Positions 31,557 through 42,308 of a stretch of DNA of 64,000 nucleotides are shown here, one piece after another (positions within the stretch are counted from its first letter, which is position 1; each line of letters starts with the position of its first letter). Position numbers and translations under genes: made by a program. The notes beneath the pieces are model-generated. The model saw nothing but the letters and a program-made list of their open reading frames with translations, searched no databases and was not told the DNA's origin. Origin of the DNA: Saccharomyces mikatae IFO 1815 (lineage: Eukaryota; Ascomycota; Saccharomycetes; Saccharomycetales; Saccharomycetaceae); assembly GCF_947241705.1 (NCBI RefSeq), contig NC_079268.1, positions 1 through 64,000 of the forward strand, given 5' to 3'.

Positions 31557-32498
31557 TTAAAAAACAAAAACTTGATCATCACCAGAAGAACTTCTCGTTG
31601 AATTGACCTTCCAGCCTAGTTCTTTAGCGTATTGAAGGGCTAAGTTGTTCATTCCGTCAGGTCCACAGATCAGAAGCCTGTTATCACCCGAATATTCCGG
31701 TAGGTACTTGCTCATCTGGTCCTTGGTTATGTAGCCGACATCTCCGGTCCATCTTTCAGATGGGTAGTGTACCACGTAATGAACTCGAAAATGTGGGTAT
31801 TTTTCGGCCATTTCGTCAAGTTCGTCCTTTAATAGAATATCGTTTTCAGTTTCATTAGCATACAACAGGGAGACCTTGGTCAAATCTTCAGGAACGGTGA
31901 TGACTTCATTTAAGATTTGTAGGGCTGGTGTAATACCGGAACCACCTGCCACAATGCCTAAATGCTTGGAAGAATTTGGTTCGTAGTTCAAGGTACCTAT
32001 TGGTCCCTTGAACTCCACGGTGTCACCGGGGTTCAGGCCGGCGAAGTACTTGGAGACTTTACCATCAGCATATGCCTTTACCACCAAATCCAAATGCCCG
32101 TCTTCCAGTTTAGAACTGATCGGGTTATAGTACCTGACCTCGTGTGTTCCATCAATGGGGACACGTGCAGCGACATGATGGCCGGCAGGGATGTCTAAGC
32201 TCTCCAGCCTTGTCTTCAACTTGAAACGGTACAGGGCGGTATTCTTGGAAATTATGGTTTGATCTTCTAATTCTAAAGGAGTCCATCTGTCTTGGTAGAG
32301 TGACCTTCTCCTTTTGTAGGCCGCATAGGCCCTTACAAAGATGATCATGAAGAGAACGGGTAAACTCCACAAGATTTTCAATTCACCAGACATATACGTG
32401 GTGATGGCGACACCAACAGCGAATAGTGCCGCAGGAATGTAGATCCCGTGGACAGGTTCGTCCAGAACGTTAGTTCCTTCAATGTCTTCCTTTGACAT
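31557..32498 (-). CDS. PGA3: Cytochrome b5 reductase-like Pga3
   Basis: This 313-residue membrane-anchored flavoprotein (ferredoxin-NADP reductase fold) is one longer than S. cerevisiae Pga3 (312). Two hydrophobic segments near the N terminus (YIPAALFAVGVAITTYMSG and LWSLPVLFMIIFVRAYAAY) anchor it in ER or plasma membrane. EVRYYNPIS is the FAD-binding RxYxxxS-type motif. GGSGITPALQIL and CGPDGMNNLALQ form the NAD(P)H site. The start at MSKEDIEG is conserved; the extra 18 in-frame codons upstream are not. It is a putative electron donor, and the physiological acceptor is uncertain. Confidence 0.96.
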   Translation of the reverse strand: MSKEDIEGTNVLDEPVHGIYIPAALFAVGVAITTYMSGELKILWSLPVLFMIIFVRAYAAYKRRRSLYQDRWTPLELEDQTIISKNTALYRFKLKTRLESLDIPAGHHVAARVPIDGTHEVRYYNPISSKLEDGHLDLVVKAYADGKVSKYFAGLNPGDTVEFKGPIGTLNYEPNSSKHLGIVAGGSGITPALQILNEVITVPEDLTKVSLLYANETENDILLKDELDEMAEKYPHFRVHYVVHYPSERWTGDVGYITKDQMSKYLPEYSGDNRLLICGPDGMNNLALQYAKELGWKVNSTRSSSGDDQVFVF

Positions 32499-32840
32499 TT
32501 TGCTGGGAAAATTCTTGGCAAAGTTCTTAAAATGCTTTCGTTTTCGTAACAAGTTTTGGGTGGCAACGAGATGAGCTTGGTTAAACTCTTCGTTTTTTTA
32601 TGGATATTTTAATCTTGGAACACTTTCGAATTTTCAATATTCCGCGGAACATAAAGAGAAAAATTGATTAAACATGCCATTGAAACGACAGACATACACT
32701 GAAAAGAAGCAAATTAAAAGCGATTCAATAAGAGGTATCTTCGTTAGTATAAATATATAAGTGTATATATACGGGTTTTATGTAAATATAGGTCTATGAG
32801 TAGTAACTGTGGGGGAAAAGGGAGGAAAAAGAGGACATTA
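32499..32840. other. PGA3 promoter / TUB3 3' flank
   Basis: This 342-bp AT-rich region contains TATATAC-rich sequence near 32750-32775. No gene or RNA was recognised. Confidence 0.55.
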
Positions 32841-34460
32841 TTAAAACTCTTCAGCGTAGGAATCCGCACCGACCTCGATATAATCCCTTTCTAAAGCGGC
32901 CAAATCTTCTCTGGCTTCGGTGAATTCACCTTCCTCCATACCCTCACCAACGTACCAGTGAACGAAGGCACGTTTTGCGTACATCAAGTCGAATTTTTGA
33001 TCGATTCTCTTCCAGGCGTCAGCAATGGCGGTGGTGTTGGATAACATACAAACAGCTCTATCCACATTAGCCAGTTCGGAACTTGGTATCACAGTTGGTG
33101 GCTCGTAACAGATACCAATCTTGAAACCTGTTGGACACCAGTCCACCATCTGTACTGTTTTCTTGTTCTTTACCTGCTCGACGGCCCTTTGAACATCTCT
33201 TGTCACCACGTCACCTCTATATAACAGGCAGTTAGCCATATACTTACCCTTTGTTGGGTCACACTTCACCATTTGGTTACCAGTTTCGAAACAGGCGTTT
33301 GTGATTTCTGACACAGAGTTGGACTCATGGGTGGCCCTCTTTTTGGACAAGATAGGAGCATATGAAACTAGAGGGAAATGGATTCTTGGATATGGTACCA
33401 GGTTGGTTTGGAATTCGTTCAAATCCACGTTCAGTGAACCGTCGAATCTCAATGATGCAGTAACAGATGATACCACTTGGGCAATTAATCCGTTCAAGTT
33501 ACTAAAACTTGGCCTGGAAATTCCCAAGTTTCTCTTACAGATGTCGTAAATCGCTTCGTTATCAACCATAAATGTACAATCAGCATGTTCCAAGGTAGTG
33601 TGCGTAGTTAAAACTGTGTTGTAGGGTTCCACGACAGAAGTAGATAATTGAGGTGCTGGGTAAACGGCGAATTCCAATTTGGATTTCTTACCGTACTCGT
33701 ACGATAAATTTTCTAATAACAGGGAGCCCAAACCGGAACCAGTCCCACCACCAAGAGAGTGGGTGAATAAGAACCCTTGTAACCCATCACATTGATCGGC
33801 CATCTTTCTAATTCTTTCCTCAACTTCATCCACTATTTCTCTACCAACGGTATAATGGCCTCTTGCATAGTTGTTGGCGGCATCTTCTTTACCGTTGATC
33901 AATTGTTCTGGGTGAAAAAGGTCTTTGAAGCGACCCGTACGCACTTCATCAATAACATTAGGCTCTAAATCCACATAGATTGCTCTTGGGACAAACTTAC
34001 CGTACCCAGTTTCATGAAAGAATGTAGAAAACCCCTCTTCACCTCCTTTGGGTTTTGATAAGCCGTCCTCCAAATGACCGTCTGCCTTGATACCATGCTC
34101 CAGGGAGTACAATTCCCAGCATGCATTACCTATTTGACAACCTGCTTGACCAACTGTCGAAAAAAAGGATAATAAACGTTCTGACACCCTCTACTGAAGA
34201 AAACACAAACATTATTCCCCTTGTAATGGAGTCAATGGTGGGCTTTTCGAACAGAGTATGTCAAAAAAATATAGAAAAAAAAAGTTAGTAAATGATACTA
34301 ATATGAACCAAACTGGATTCCACCAATAAAGCAGATCAGAACCGGCCGGAGCTAGATCAGATTGGACCACTTTCCATCTTTCATGGACGCCATTGTCCTC
34401 AAATCATGAGCAAAGGAAAATGCACTCAGACATACCATTAATACTAATGACTTCTCTCAT
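32841..34460 (-). CDS. TUB3: Alpha-tubulin Tub3 (two exons)
   Basis: This 445-residue alpha-tubulin is the minor yeast isotype. Exon 1 is 34436-34460 (25 bases, MREVISIN plus one base) and exon 2 is 32841-34153; splicing restores [11 protein letters not shown]. The unspliced frame ([14 protein letters not shown]) is intron sequence and not the real N terminus. [12 protein letters not shown] is the tubulin GTP-binding signature, and GADSYAEEF ends in the Phe typical of yeast alpha-tubulin. Tub3 pairs with beta-tubulin Tub2; mixing of isotypes tunes microtubule dynamics. The length equals S. cerevisiae Tub3, and the intron position matches the tubulin introns known there. Confidence 0.98.
34154..34435 (-). 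other. TUB3: TUB3 spliceosomal intron
   Basis: This 282-base intron on the minus strand has a 5' splice site GTATGT (34430-34435), an exact TACTAAC branch site (34284-34290) and a 3' CAG (34154-34156). The branch point sits about 130 bases from the 3' end, with a T-rich run just after it. All three signals match yeast consensus. Confidence 0.97.
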
Positions 34461-34798
34461 TGTTCCCGTAACGTTATTAGTCTGTTTGAAGAGTTTTGGT
34501 GAGATACTTGATCTGTGTTTGTATATATATTTACCTTCTAGATGTGCAATTTGTAGAAACGTTTCACGGTTTCCGAAGGACCATGGAAATTTCAGGACGG
34601 GTAAATTTTTTTGAATGGAAATGAAGAAAAGATTGCCATGCTAAAGATATATGAGTTAATAATGAGAATTGAAAAAAATATCGAATAAATATGTAACCTG
34701 ACAGTATTTATGGATTATGTAAGGGATTTAATAGGTTTATAGATTGTTTTTTGCATTATTTGTTCTAATTTACAAGTTCTTGTGCATAATTTAGGCTC
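34461..34798. other. TUB3 promoter / PHO84 3' flank
   Basis: This 338-bp AT-rich region contains no gene. The small plus-strand frame at 34393-34614 overlaps TUB3 exon 1 antisense and is rejected. Confidence 0.5.
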
Positions 34799-36559
34799 TT
34801 ATACTTCTTGTTGAAGTTGAGATGGGCTGGAGGACTCGATGTCGTTATTTTTGTTTCTGTAGTTGAGCGTAGCAGGATCGATTTCATCGTGGTATTGCTC
34901 GTTGATTTCTTCTAGAGTCTTTCTCTTGGTCTCTGGGATTAACAAAGTTGTGAAAATACCTAACAACATGAACAAAGCAAAGATCTCCATGACATGAGGT
35001 AACCAACAATTAGTTGGCTTACCGTCTCTGGCACAGTTATGATCGATTAGAGTACCCAAAGCGGTTTGTGCGATGATCGCACCAATCTTACCAGATGCGG
35101 CAGAAATACCATGAGCAGTAGATCTGTAACGAGTTGGGAAACACTCTCCAGGAACAATAAAGGTGGTTGTGTTTGGACCGAAGTTTTGGAAGAATTGACA
35201 AATAACGTAAAGACCTAAAAGGCCATGGTCACTAATCTTGTGGTATGCGAAACCAATGACACAGAACAAAATGGTCAAGATTATGAAACCAGCGAGCTGA
35301 ATTGGTTTTCTGCCAATAATATCGACGGTGAAAACAGTTGCCCAGTAACCAGGCAACGAACCAGCACAAATCAAAATTAAGTTACCAACAGCAGAATCGT
35401 ATAATTTCTTATAAACATTTTTGGAACCGGCATAACCGATGGTTTGTAAAATGACGGCACTGTTTAAACTCAAACCGTAGAAGGCAACGTCCAATGTAAA
35501 CCAAGAACCAGCAGTACCTAGCAGAATTTTACCATATTTCCATTGGCCAAAATGTCTGCAGAAATCTTTGAATGAAGCCTTTGGAGGGTGTGCATTAAGA
35601 GATTCGACGGCAGTTGGGGCTCTTTCCAATCCGTTAATTGCCATGTCGTCATCACTGGTGTCGTGTATCTTCTTTTCGCGCTCTTGTTCCCTTAGTTCAG
35701 CAAGTTCCAATTTAGCGTTAACATCCAGTTGATATCTAGGAGATTCTGGAATAGTCAATCTAAAATACAAACACAACAGCCCGGGGACAGCACCTAATCC
35801 AACAAGTATTCTCCACATTTGATCACAGGCCTTTTGACATCTGGCATCACATTCAGCACCGGTGTCAGCGTAGTTCAGCTCGCTCTTGTAAGCAGCAACC
35901 AAGATAAGCGCGATGATACCACCAGAAATCTGACCCCAGGCCTGGTTAGCGAAAACAGCACCCATAATAGCACCTCTCCATTTCGTAGTGGCAAATTCGG
36001 AAGTAATAATCGAAGACAGTGGGTAGTCTCCACCAATACCAATACCCATGACAATACGGTAGAATGTTAAAACGGCAACGAAGTTGATGGCAGGAGAATG
36101 AGCAACTGTAGTTTGTAGGATAGTACAGAAAATCATGACAATAAGTTCCATACCATAAATTTTCTTACGACCAACAATATCAGCTAAAGTACCAAAACCA
36201 ACTTGGCCAATGACAGTACCGACAGAAGTAGAAACCTTCAATAGGGTTTGACTTGAAGCGGGCATGTCACCGTGCCAGTAAACGTAGGACATCATGGAGA
36301 TACCTAAATTGATGGCGAAAATATCATAAGAATCTGTCAAGAAACCAACACCAGCAATAGAGATGGTCTTAACTTGTTGCCAACCGAAACCTTCGTTATC
36401 GATGGACTCCAAAGCCAATCTTCTTCTTTCTAGAGGATCCTCTATGTGAGCAAAATCATTCAAATGATTGTGAAACGCCAGATTACCACCTTCAGTTAAA
36501 TTTTCTTTATTAAGACTTCTTTCAGCAACATGGATGGTATCTTTATTTACGGAACCCAT
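34799..36559 (-). CDS. PHO84: High-affinity phosphate:H+ symporter Pho84
   Basis: This 586-residue major-facilitator transporter of the phosphate:H+ symporter family sits in the plasma membrane, with 12 membrane spans and a charged central loop (about 295-345). GIGIGGDYPLSSIITSE includes Asp178, a phosphate/proton residue in the S. cerevisiae protein; FTLDVAFYGLSLN carries the second functional Asp. GRKKIYGMELI is the MFS loop motif. It imports phosphate and also acts as a transceptor toward PKA, and can carry divalent metals. S. cerevisiae Pho84 has 587 residues. CACGTG boxes lie about 410, 430 and 550 bases upstream of the start, as expected for Pho4 control. Confidence 0.98.
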   Translation of the reverse strand: MGSVNKDTIHVAERSLNKENLTEGGNLAFHNHLNDFAHIEDPLERRRLALESIDNEGFGWQQVKTISIAGVGFLTDSYDIFAINLGISMMSYVYWHGDMPASSQTLLKVSTSVGTVIGQVGFGTLADIVGRKKIYGMELIVMIFCTILQTTVAHSPAINFVAVLTFYRIVMGIGIGGDYPLSSIITSEFATTKWRGAIMGAVFANQAWGQISGGIIALILVAAYKSELNYADTGAECDARCQKACDQMWRILVGLGAVPGLLCLYFRLTIPESPRYQLDVNAKLELAELREQEREKKIHDTSDDDMAINGLERAPTAVESLNAHPPKASFKDFCRHFGQWKYGKILLGTAGSWFTLDVAFYGLSLNSAVILQTIGYAGSKNVYKKLYDSAVGNLILICAGSLPGYWATVFTVDIIGRKPIQLAGFIILTILFCVIGFAYHKISDHGLLGLYVICQFFQNFGPNTTTFIVPGECFPTRYRSTAHGISAASGKIGAIIAQTALGTLIDHNCARDGKPTNCWLPHVMEIFALFMLLGIFTTLLIPETKRKTLEEINEQYHDEIDPATLNYRNKNNDIESSSPSQLQQEV

Positions 36560-36965
36560 TTGTAGTATATTCGTGGAGTTTTATTTCTTGTGCCTGGTGA
36601 TTTTCAAGAGCAGAAGAAAAGAAACTGCGAAAGTGAACAGTAGAACTCTACTTAAATAGAGTAACTAAGATCTGCTTATATATACTTATACAAACTACAC
36701 TACAAAGTGAAACTGAGAGGGAATAGTTGCAGCGCAGTACAGTTGCCTTATGCTGCCAAAATGGACTTACCACTAACTCCTGGGTGGAATCAAATAATTA
36801 ATGAGTAATACGCACGTTTTTTATTCAGCTAATAAACAGGCAGAACTAAGGGAAGAGGGATGAAAAGGCTATTCGCACGACGTTTAGTGTGCATAATTGC
36901 ACCGATTGCATTGAGGATGATGAGCTACGGCAAACCATAATCAATTACAGTCGCTAATTTTCGCC

Positions 36966-36993
36966 CACGTGCCGGAAATGACACAGCCACGTG
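36966..36993. promoter_or_regulatory. Paired Pho4-type CACGTG boxes of PHO84
   Basis: Perfect palindromic CACGTG occurs at 36966-36971 and 36988-36993, both flanked by CC or GCC. They are about 405-435 bases before the PHO84 start, near the distance of known UASp elements in S. cerevisiae. Pho4 binds CACGTG under low phosphate. Confidence 0.75.
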
Positions 36994-37108
36994 GAGCAAT
37001 TAAATTGGCGCCAGGTGGCGCCAGGTGAGAGGAACGGGTGTTCATAGCCGGGTAATCCCCTTAGATAGCCGCTGGGGTAATCTATAAGGACCCTTATGAG
37101 CGATGCTG

Positions 37109-37114
37109 CACGTG
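37109..37114. promoter_or_regulatory. Third CACGTG box of PHO84
   Basis: CACGTG lies about 550 bases upstream of PHO84 and is followed by a GACGTGCACG word at 37138-37147. It probably corresponds to the distal Pho4 site. Cbf1 could also bind. Confidence 0.6.
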
Positions 37115-37625
37115 TAAGGGCGCCTGCAAACACATGGACGTGCACGATAGTAATTGTTGTAATTTCTTGGCATGCTGTCGTGGTCAGGAACTGTGATTTC
37201 CTCCTACAGTTGTGTCATGTGGTAATAATATGGCCTTTTCATTCAGATTTTGTTTGAAACGGTTTATAGGCGCTGCGGCTGATAAGGTACTTTTTCTGGT
37301 TTCATTTCTTTTTTTTTAAAGGAAGAAAAAAAAGAATAATCTTTACCCGGACTGACAGTATCGTATAATTTCATTCCGGGTAATTATGTATCACGTGAGA
37401 GATTATTTCCTTTTTTTCTTTTTTTTCTCTGATTACATGCCTCTTTGTCTTTCGCATATTCAATTCTTTTAGGAGGAAGAAGTGCGAAAATTGAAAAATT
37501 CAATAGGACCCTAAATTCGTTATTATGATGACGGTATCTTCTTGTTTGGGGGAATTGGAATAGACATTCTGACACATCAGTGTACGCCAATCAAAAACAT
37601 ATACATTAGAAAAAGAAAGCTAGTA

Positions 37626-38558
37626 ATGTCGTCGAACAATAGGAAGAAACTGCTTCTGATGGGGCGGTCCGGGTCCGGTAAATCGTCAATGAGGTCAATC
37701 ATTTTTAGTAACTACTCAGCGTTTGACACTAGGAGGTTGGGCGCCACCATCGATGTAGAACACTCGCATTTAAGGTTCCTTGGAAATATGACTCTGAATC
37801 TGTGGGATTGCGGTGGTCAGGATGTGTTTATGGAGAACTACTTCACTAAGCAGAAGGACCATATTTTCCAAATGGTGCAGGTGTTAATACACGTGTTCGA
37901 TGTGGAGTCCACTGAGGTGCTTAAAGATATCGAGATATTTGCGAAAGCTTTGAAGCAGTTGAGGAAGTACTCCCCGGACGCCAAGATTTTTGTTCTTTTG
38001 CACAAGATGGATTTGGTTCAGCTAGACAAGAGAGAGGAACTGTTCCAAATCATGATGAGAAACCTGAGTGAAACGTCTTCTGAATTCGGATTCCCCAATC
38101 TGATAGGTTTCCCGACCTCAATTTGGGATGAGAGTTTATACAAAGCGTGGTCGCAAATTGTGTGCTCGCTAATACCTAATATGTCCAACCACCAAAGTAA
38201 CTTGAAGAAATTCAAAGGGGTTATGAATGCACTCGAAATTATTCTTTTCGAAAGAACGACTTTCCTCGTGATATGTTCCAGCAATGGTGAAAACAGCGAC
38301 GATGGCCACGAGAGCACGGATAACAGTAACGCTTTATTAGATCCTAAGCGATTTGAAAAGATCTCGAACATAATGAAAAATTTCAAGCAGAGTTGCACGA
38401 AACTAAAGAGCGGATTTAAGACATTGATATTAAACAATAACATCTACGTTAGCGAGTTATCATCGAACATGGTGTGCTTCATAGTTTTGAAAGAAATGAA
38501 TATTCCGCAGGAGCTAGTTCTTGAAAACATCAAAAAGGCCAAAGAGTTTTTTCAATGA
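37626..38558 (+). CDS. GTR1: Rag-type GTPase Gtr1
   Basis: This 310-residue small GTPase is the yeast RagA/B counterpart. The P-loop GRSGSGKSS is at residues 13-21, with Ser20 the nucleotide-coordinating residue. LWDCGGQD is switch II, and HKMD replaces the usual NKxD. The C-terminal half is the roadblock-like dimerisation domain that pairs with Gtr2. On the vacuole, within the EGO complex, it signals amino-acid sufficiency to TORC1. It was first found through phosphate-transport phenotypes and is divergent from PHO84. The start is MSSNNRKK at 37626; the upstream in-frame extension lacks a conserved ATG. Confidence 0.98.
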   Translation: MSSNNRKKLLLMGRSGSGKSSMRSIIFSNYSAFDTRRLGATIDVEHSHLRFLGNMTLNLWDCGGQDVFMENYFTKQKDHIFQMVQVLIHVFDVESTEVLKDIEIFAKALKQLRKYSPDAKIFVLLHKMDLVQLDKREELFQIMMRNLSETSSEFGFPNLIGFPTSIWDESLYKAWSQIVCSLIPNMSNHQSNLKKFKGVMNALEIILFERTTFLVICSSNGENSDDGHESTDNSNALLDPKRFEKISNIMKNFKQSCTKLKSGFKTLILNNNIYVSELSSNMVCFIVLKEMNIPQELVLENIKKAKEFFQ

Positions 38559-38893
38559 CCGAGTGAATGGATATAACATTCGGCAGTACAGGGTTTGTGG
38601 GGGCATAAAGAATTATAAAGCTTTCGTTACGTATATACAAATGGGATTTAGCGTGAAAAATAAATAGAGAAACATAAGAGGTGGTAATAAATAATCACAG
38701 ATATATATATAGGACAATGGAAGGAAAAAAGTTGAAGTGATCAACAAATCCTGTTAGAGTCTTCTTTGGCTGTTCTACTTGTGCATTAGTCAATTCGTCA
38801 TTTGAAAAAAAACTGGGAATATATAAATAATAAAACATCATGTGCATTTTGTGTTTGTTTAAGCGGGTTTCAGAAAAGGATGCAAAAATTCAT
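38559..38893. other. GTR1-NDI1 convergent spacer
   Basis: This 335-bp AT-rich region between convergent genes contains the 3' ends of both. No gene was recognised. Confidence 0.55.
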
Positions 38894-40435
38894 CTATAAT
38901 CCTTTAAAGAAATCTCTTTTGAAGAATGCTAATTTGATCCAATCGAAAAAGACCTTTAATCTCGACCTAGCGGATAGGATCATTGACAAATATAAGATTC
39001 TCCATAGGTAAAACGTCATCAAACCTCCACCGGTGTAAAATGTTCTCTTACCGGAACGGATGGTCGCAATGGCCCTTTCTGAACCAAGGTATGCTAATGC
39101 CCCTAAATCGTTGTATTTGAAAGGCTTGAAGTTGTTTTCTTCGAATAGAAGATCAATTTTATCTTTTCTTGAAGAAAGGTTTTGTTGGAAGTTTGGTATT
39201 TGAGCCATTTTATCGAAATTTTTGGCTAAATATTCAGCCTCTTGATGTGCCACTTGGGCAGTTGGGGGTAGCCCAGCAAATGCATTGTCACCAATAGCAA
39301 AGATGTTATTGCTGCCTTTTACTTGCAGAAAGTTGTTTACTGCTAATCCTCTTTTTGACGAGTTTTGCTCAGTAATTTTCTTGAAAAGGTCTGTAATGAC
39401 AGGTCTTGCCTTGTTACCGGTAGCCCAAATCAAAGTGCCGTATGGAATGGTTTCTTCAGTTATTTTCCCATCCTCGTGTTTGGTCTTTGCCAATAACTGC
39501 TTTTCTTCCACTTTTGCGACAGCCGTTCTCAAATGCACTTTGATCGATGTATTTTCCAAATGGGATTGCGCATAGGATGAAAGCTTTTTCTCAAACATAT
39601 TCAAAACGATAGGTAAAGCTTCGACCAAATGGATCTGGACTTCTTCTGCCAAAGCAGGAAGGAATTTCTTCAGGTCCTGGTGAACATAATCCTGTAACTC
39701 ACCAGCGGCCTCCACACCGGTAGGCCCACCACCAACCACGACAATGGACAGTAATCTTTTTCTTTCAGGGTCGCCCTTGGGCAATAAATTAGCCTTCTCC
39801 AAATTGGCTGCGAAAGTCTTTCTTATTTCCAAAGAGTTAGGAATTTCCTTCAAAAAATGACCGTAATCCGTGACCCCAGGAATACCAAATGTGTTAGGCT
39901 CTGCACCCACAGCACTGATCAAATAATCGTACTTAATCTCAGCAGGTTCCGCCTGCTGCAGCCCTAAATGATTTTCAGGTTGGTATAGCTGACTGACGGT
40001 GGACAATGATTTTATAGTGACAGTATTTCTGTCGGGATTGATAGAAGTCGCTTCCGCCTCGTAGTAGGTAACATTCCCCTTTTTTTTGAGAGCAAAGTTA
40101 ACGATAGGCTCAATAATTGACTTTTCATCTACTGTTCCAACTGGTGCAGAAGGCAGTAACGGCGTAAATAAGAAGTAACTTCTGGGAGAGATGATGGAGA
40201 CATTGTACTTCTTAGTGTCGATATGCTTTAAAAAGGAAATAGCACCCCATCCTGAACCCAATATCAGTACGTTTGGCTTGTCGCTGTGCTGAGGGTCAAT
40301 GACTTTCATTGTCTTAAATGATGTAGGGCCAGCCCCCGAGTTTTCCACGCCCGTCGATCTGGTGGAAGCGAATCTGATTAGCGTATTCGTTGAGGATAGC
40401 AATTTCCTATTACCATACAAGTTTTTTGATAGCAT
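38894..40435 (-). CDS. NDI1: Internal rotenone-insensitive NADH dehydrogenase Ndi1
   Basis: This 513-residue type II NADH:ubiquinone oxidoreductase sits on the matrix face of the mitochondrial inner membrane. It passes electrons from NADH to ubiquinone without pumping protons, replacing complex I. The N terminus ([20 protein letters not shown]) is a mitochondrial targeting sequence. [14 protein letters not shown] (about 56-69) binds FAD, and [16 protein letters not shown] (about 232-247) binds [19 protein letters not shown] and the C-terminal amphipathic region ([17 protein letters not shown]) anchor it. The length equals S. cerevisiae Ndi1. Confidence 0.98.
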   Translation of the reverse strand: MLSKNLYGNRKLLSSTNTLIRFASTRSTGVENSGAGPTSFKTMKVIDPQHSDKPNVLILGSGWGAISFLKHIDTKKYNVSIISPRSYFLFTPLLPSAPVGTVDEKSIIEPIVNFALKKKGNVTYYEAEATSINPDRNTVTIKSLSTVSQLYQPENHLGLQQAEPAEIKYDYLISAVGAEPNTFGIPGVTDYGHFLKEIPNSLEIRKTFAANLEKANLLPKGDPERKRLLSIVVVGGGPTGVEAAGELQDYVHQDLKKFLPALAEEVQIHLVEALPIVLNMFEKKLSSYAQSHLENTSIKVHLRTAVAKVEEKQLLAKTKHEDGKITEETIPYGTLIWATGNKARPVITDLFKKITEQNSSKRGLAVNNFLQVKGSNNIFAIGDNAFAGLPPTAQVAHQEAEYLAKNFDKMAQIPNFQQNLSSRKDKIDLLFEENNFKPFKYNDLGALAYLGSERAIATIRSGKRTFYTGGGLMTFYLWRILYLSMILSARSRLKVFFDWIKLAFFKRDFFKGL

Positions 40436-41234
40436 AACTGTTTTAGTTTCTTTTCTTTGGTTAATGTGTAATTTGATGATGTAATATGATTAGCCTCTGT
40501 ATCCAAAACTACTCAATTGATAACGGGAGTACTGTCCCACCACACCTACACATCTTATATACACCCTGGCGATGTTGCAAATACCGGTAATAACCAAAAA
40601 GACTAAGGGGCAGCTACTGTGAAAGGGATACCCGGCATTTCATTGCTCTCGCATGATTGGTCAAATAGGATAAGTTTTAGAAAGAGGCATATTTTGAGGC
40701 ATTTCAGTAAGGATCTACGATACGCATATATTCACATCGTTTCTGTGAATATATTGTTCACGGAAGAGAAGTATTGCCTGTTGTGAATGTCTTCTTTGGT
40801 CCTCGACTGTAAAACGAGAGAATAATAGGTTCGTTCCTAACGACAAGCAGAATGTAGTCGTCGTCATTGTTCTGGAAATCTTGATGACCGATCGTTTGTT
40901 GAGCTCTTTATTTGACAGTTACCAAATAACGCTCAGCTTTCTATCATTTTCACGTTCGATATATATAGATTTTAACGTCATTTTGTACTCACGTGCTTAT
41001 CACGTGCACTGATATTTAACCGGGTAGTGGCAGTCCCTAACATCGTTTCCCGATTAGGAAAGAACATAAATAAAAACACAAAATAAGAAAGTGTCAAAAA
41101 TTGACATCGAAGCAATGATTTTCTTTTTCCTTCACTTGCTCATGAAAACTTTGACCACCCACAAAGCATTTGTAGTCCCTTCCATCTTTTTCTTGTTCTT
41201 GCAGTTGTAGCTCAGTAGGAAAAAGCAGCCAGCA
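40436..41234. other. NDI1-YML119W divergent region
   Basis: This 799-bp region contains two CACGTG boxes (40990-40995, 41001-41006), the second within ATCACGTG, the full Cbf1-type word. A short inverted repeat of TTCACAGAAA-like sequence occurs near 40733-40760. No gene was recognised. Confidence 0.55.
40990..41006. promoter_or_regulatory. Twin CACGTG boxes (Cbf1-type)
   Basis: CACGTG occurs at 40990-40995 and 41001-41006, 11 bases apart (one helical turn). The second is preceded by AT, giving the RTCACRTG Cbf1 consensus. They lie about 230 bases before YML119W and 555 before NDI1. Which gene they serve is unknown. Confidence 0.5.
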
Positions 41235-42308
41235 ATGAGCCAAAGTCCATCGGTGTCGCCAAGAAGGACTCTGAACAACAAATCATCGTATATAAGCAAT
41301 GGCGGCGGGCTGGCCCTGCCTCCTTCGGAACTTAAGCTGAACCAGCAACCGATCTTGGGCTTTCAACAAAAGGCGACTTTCGATTCTAATCAACAGTTCT
41401 TCTACTATCCAGAGTCACCTACGAAGAACCTTAGACCAAGGTTTAACAGCACCTCGCAGATTAACAAGGGATTCAACGAAAACCGCTATGCTGGATGTAA
41501 CAACAATGGTAACAGGTCTTCTAGATATGCAAATACGACTGGTGCTGCAAATGTTGGTGCCAGTTCTCATCCGCATCACCAATCAGTGTCTCACTTAAAT
41601 ACCAAATCGCTTAAGTTCAATCAAACAAAGGAAGTGAACAGCATAAAAGATATCACATTTCCTCCCCGAACGTGTACTATAAAGAGGTATTTCACCAGCC
41701 CAATAGATTTATCTGGTGCAAGAAAAAATACTAGCACGGCACCTGCATTGACCAACTCCCCTATAAAATCAAAGGCAAATTTCAATATCAGGAAATACAT
41801 CTTGCCTAGATCCGTCATTACTACATATAAGTTGTCGTCGCCAGTGTACGAGACGATAGACGATATATCGAAAAAAGTTATAATCTTATTGATTTCATTG
41901 AAGTTTGAGAAGAACTATCATTTTTGGCAACCCATTCAATTGTCCGTCAATAAAAAGACACGGATCTCAAAGACACTGGATGAACTGTGCGAGGAACAGC
42001 TGGCATCAACGTTCCAACAACAAAGTCAGCTGCAAAATAATGTTAAGTCCCTCAAGAATCCTTCCAATACCAATGCAAAGCAAAGAACTGGCGCTAGCGT
42101 TGCTCTAGCCGCTAATGAGAGTTTTGAATTGAGTTTTGACGGGAAGGCAATGGATAGATCTGATATATTCCGAATGGTGGATTCTTTTAGCATCGCCATT
42201 TCAGATGACGATGACGATGACGATGATGAAGAGGATGACTTTCAGCAGAGAAGCGAAAGCAACAGAATTCTACCAGCAGAGATATTAAGTAACGAACCTT
42301 TGGAATAG
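41235..42308 (+). CDS. YML119W: Uncharacterised protein, YML119W orthologue
   Basis: This 357-residue protein of unknown function has the same length as the S. cerevisiae product I recall. It is Ser/Asn rich and largely disordered in its first 140 residues (SPSVSPRRTLNNKSS suggests phosphosites). A more ordered middle section (KYILPRSVITTYKL, DISKKVIILLISLKFEKNYHFWQP) follows. A strongly acidic run of about a dozen Asp/Glu lies near residue 324. There is no membrane segment or catalytic motif. The ordered middle part is the most conserved-looking, and I cannot assign a function. Confidence 0.9.
   Translation: MSQSPSVSPRRTLNNKSSYISNGGGLALPPSELKLNQQPILGFQQKATFDSNQQFFYYPESPTKNLRPRFNSTSQINKGFNENRYAGCNNNGNRSSRYANTTGAANVGASSHPHHQSVSHLNTKSLKFNQTKEVNSIKDITFPPRTCTIKRYFTSPIDLSGARKNTSTAPALTNSPIKSKANFNIRKYILPRSVITTYKLSSPVYETIDDISKKVIILLISLKFEKNYHFWQPIQLSVNKKTRISKTLDELCEEQLASTFQQQSQLQNNVKSLKNPSNTNAKQRTGASVALAANESFELSFDGKAMDRSDIFRMVDSFSIAISDDDDDDDDEEDDFQQRSESNRILPAEILSNEPLE

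Larger units (their letters stand above)
36560..37625. other. PHO84-GTR1 divergent intergenic region
   Basis: This 1.07-kb region between divergent genes holds the CACGTG boxes at 36966, 36988, 37109 and 37392, a 10-bp tandem repeat at 37007-37026, and poly-purine/pyrimidine tracts near 37310-37335 and 37405-37430. S. cerevisiae has a dubious ORF here (YML122C); I see no supported gene. Confidence 0.6.

Noticed and set aside
32841-34187. Single-exon reading of TUB3 with N terminus [12 protein letters not shown]
   Set aside because: Consensus 5' splice site, TACTAAC branch site and CAG show that this N terminus is intron; the true first exon is at 34436-34460.
36954-37145. Minus-strand frame in the PHO84 promoter
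   Set aside because: It overlaps Pho4-type boxes and has no conserved protein character.
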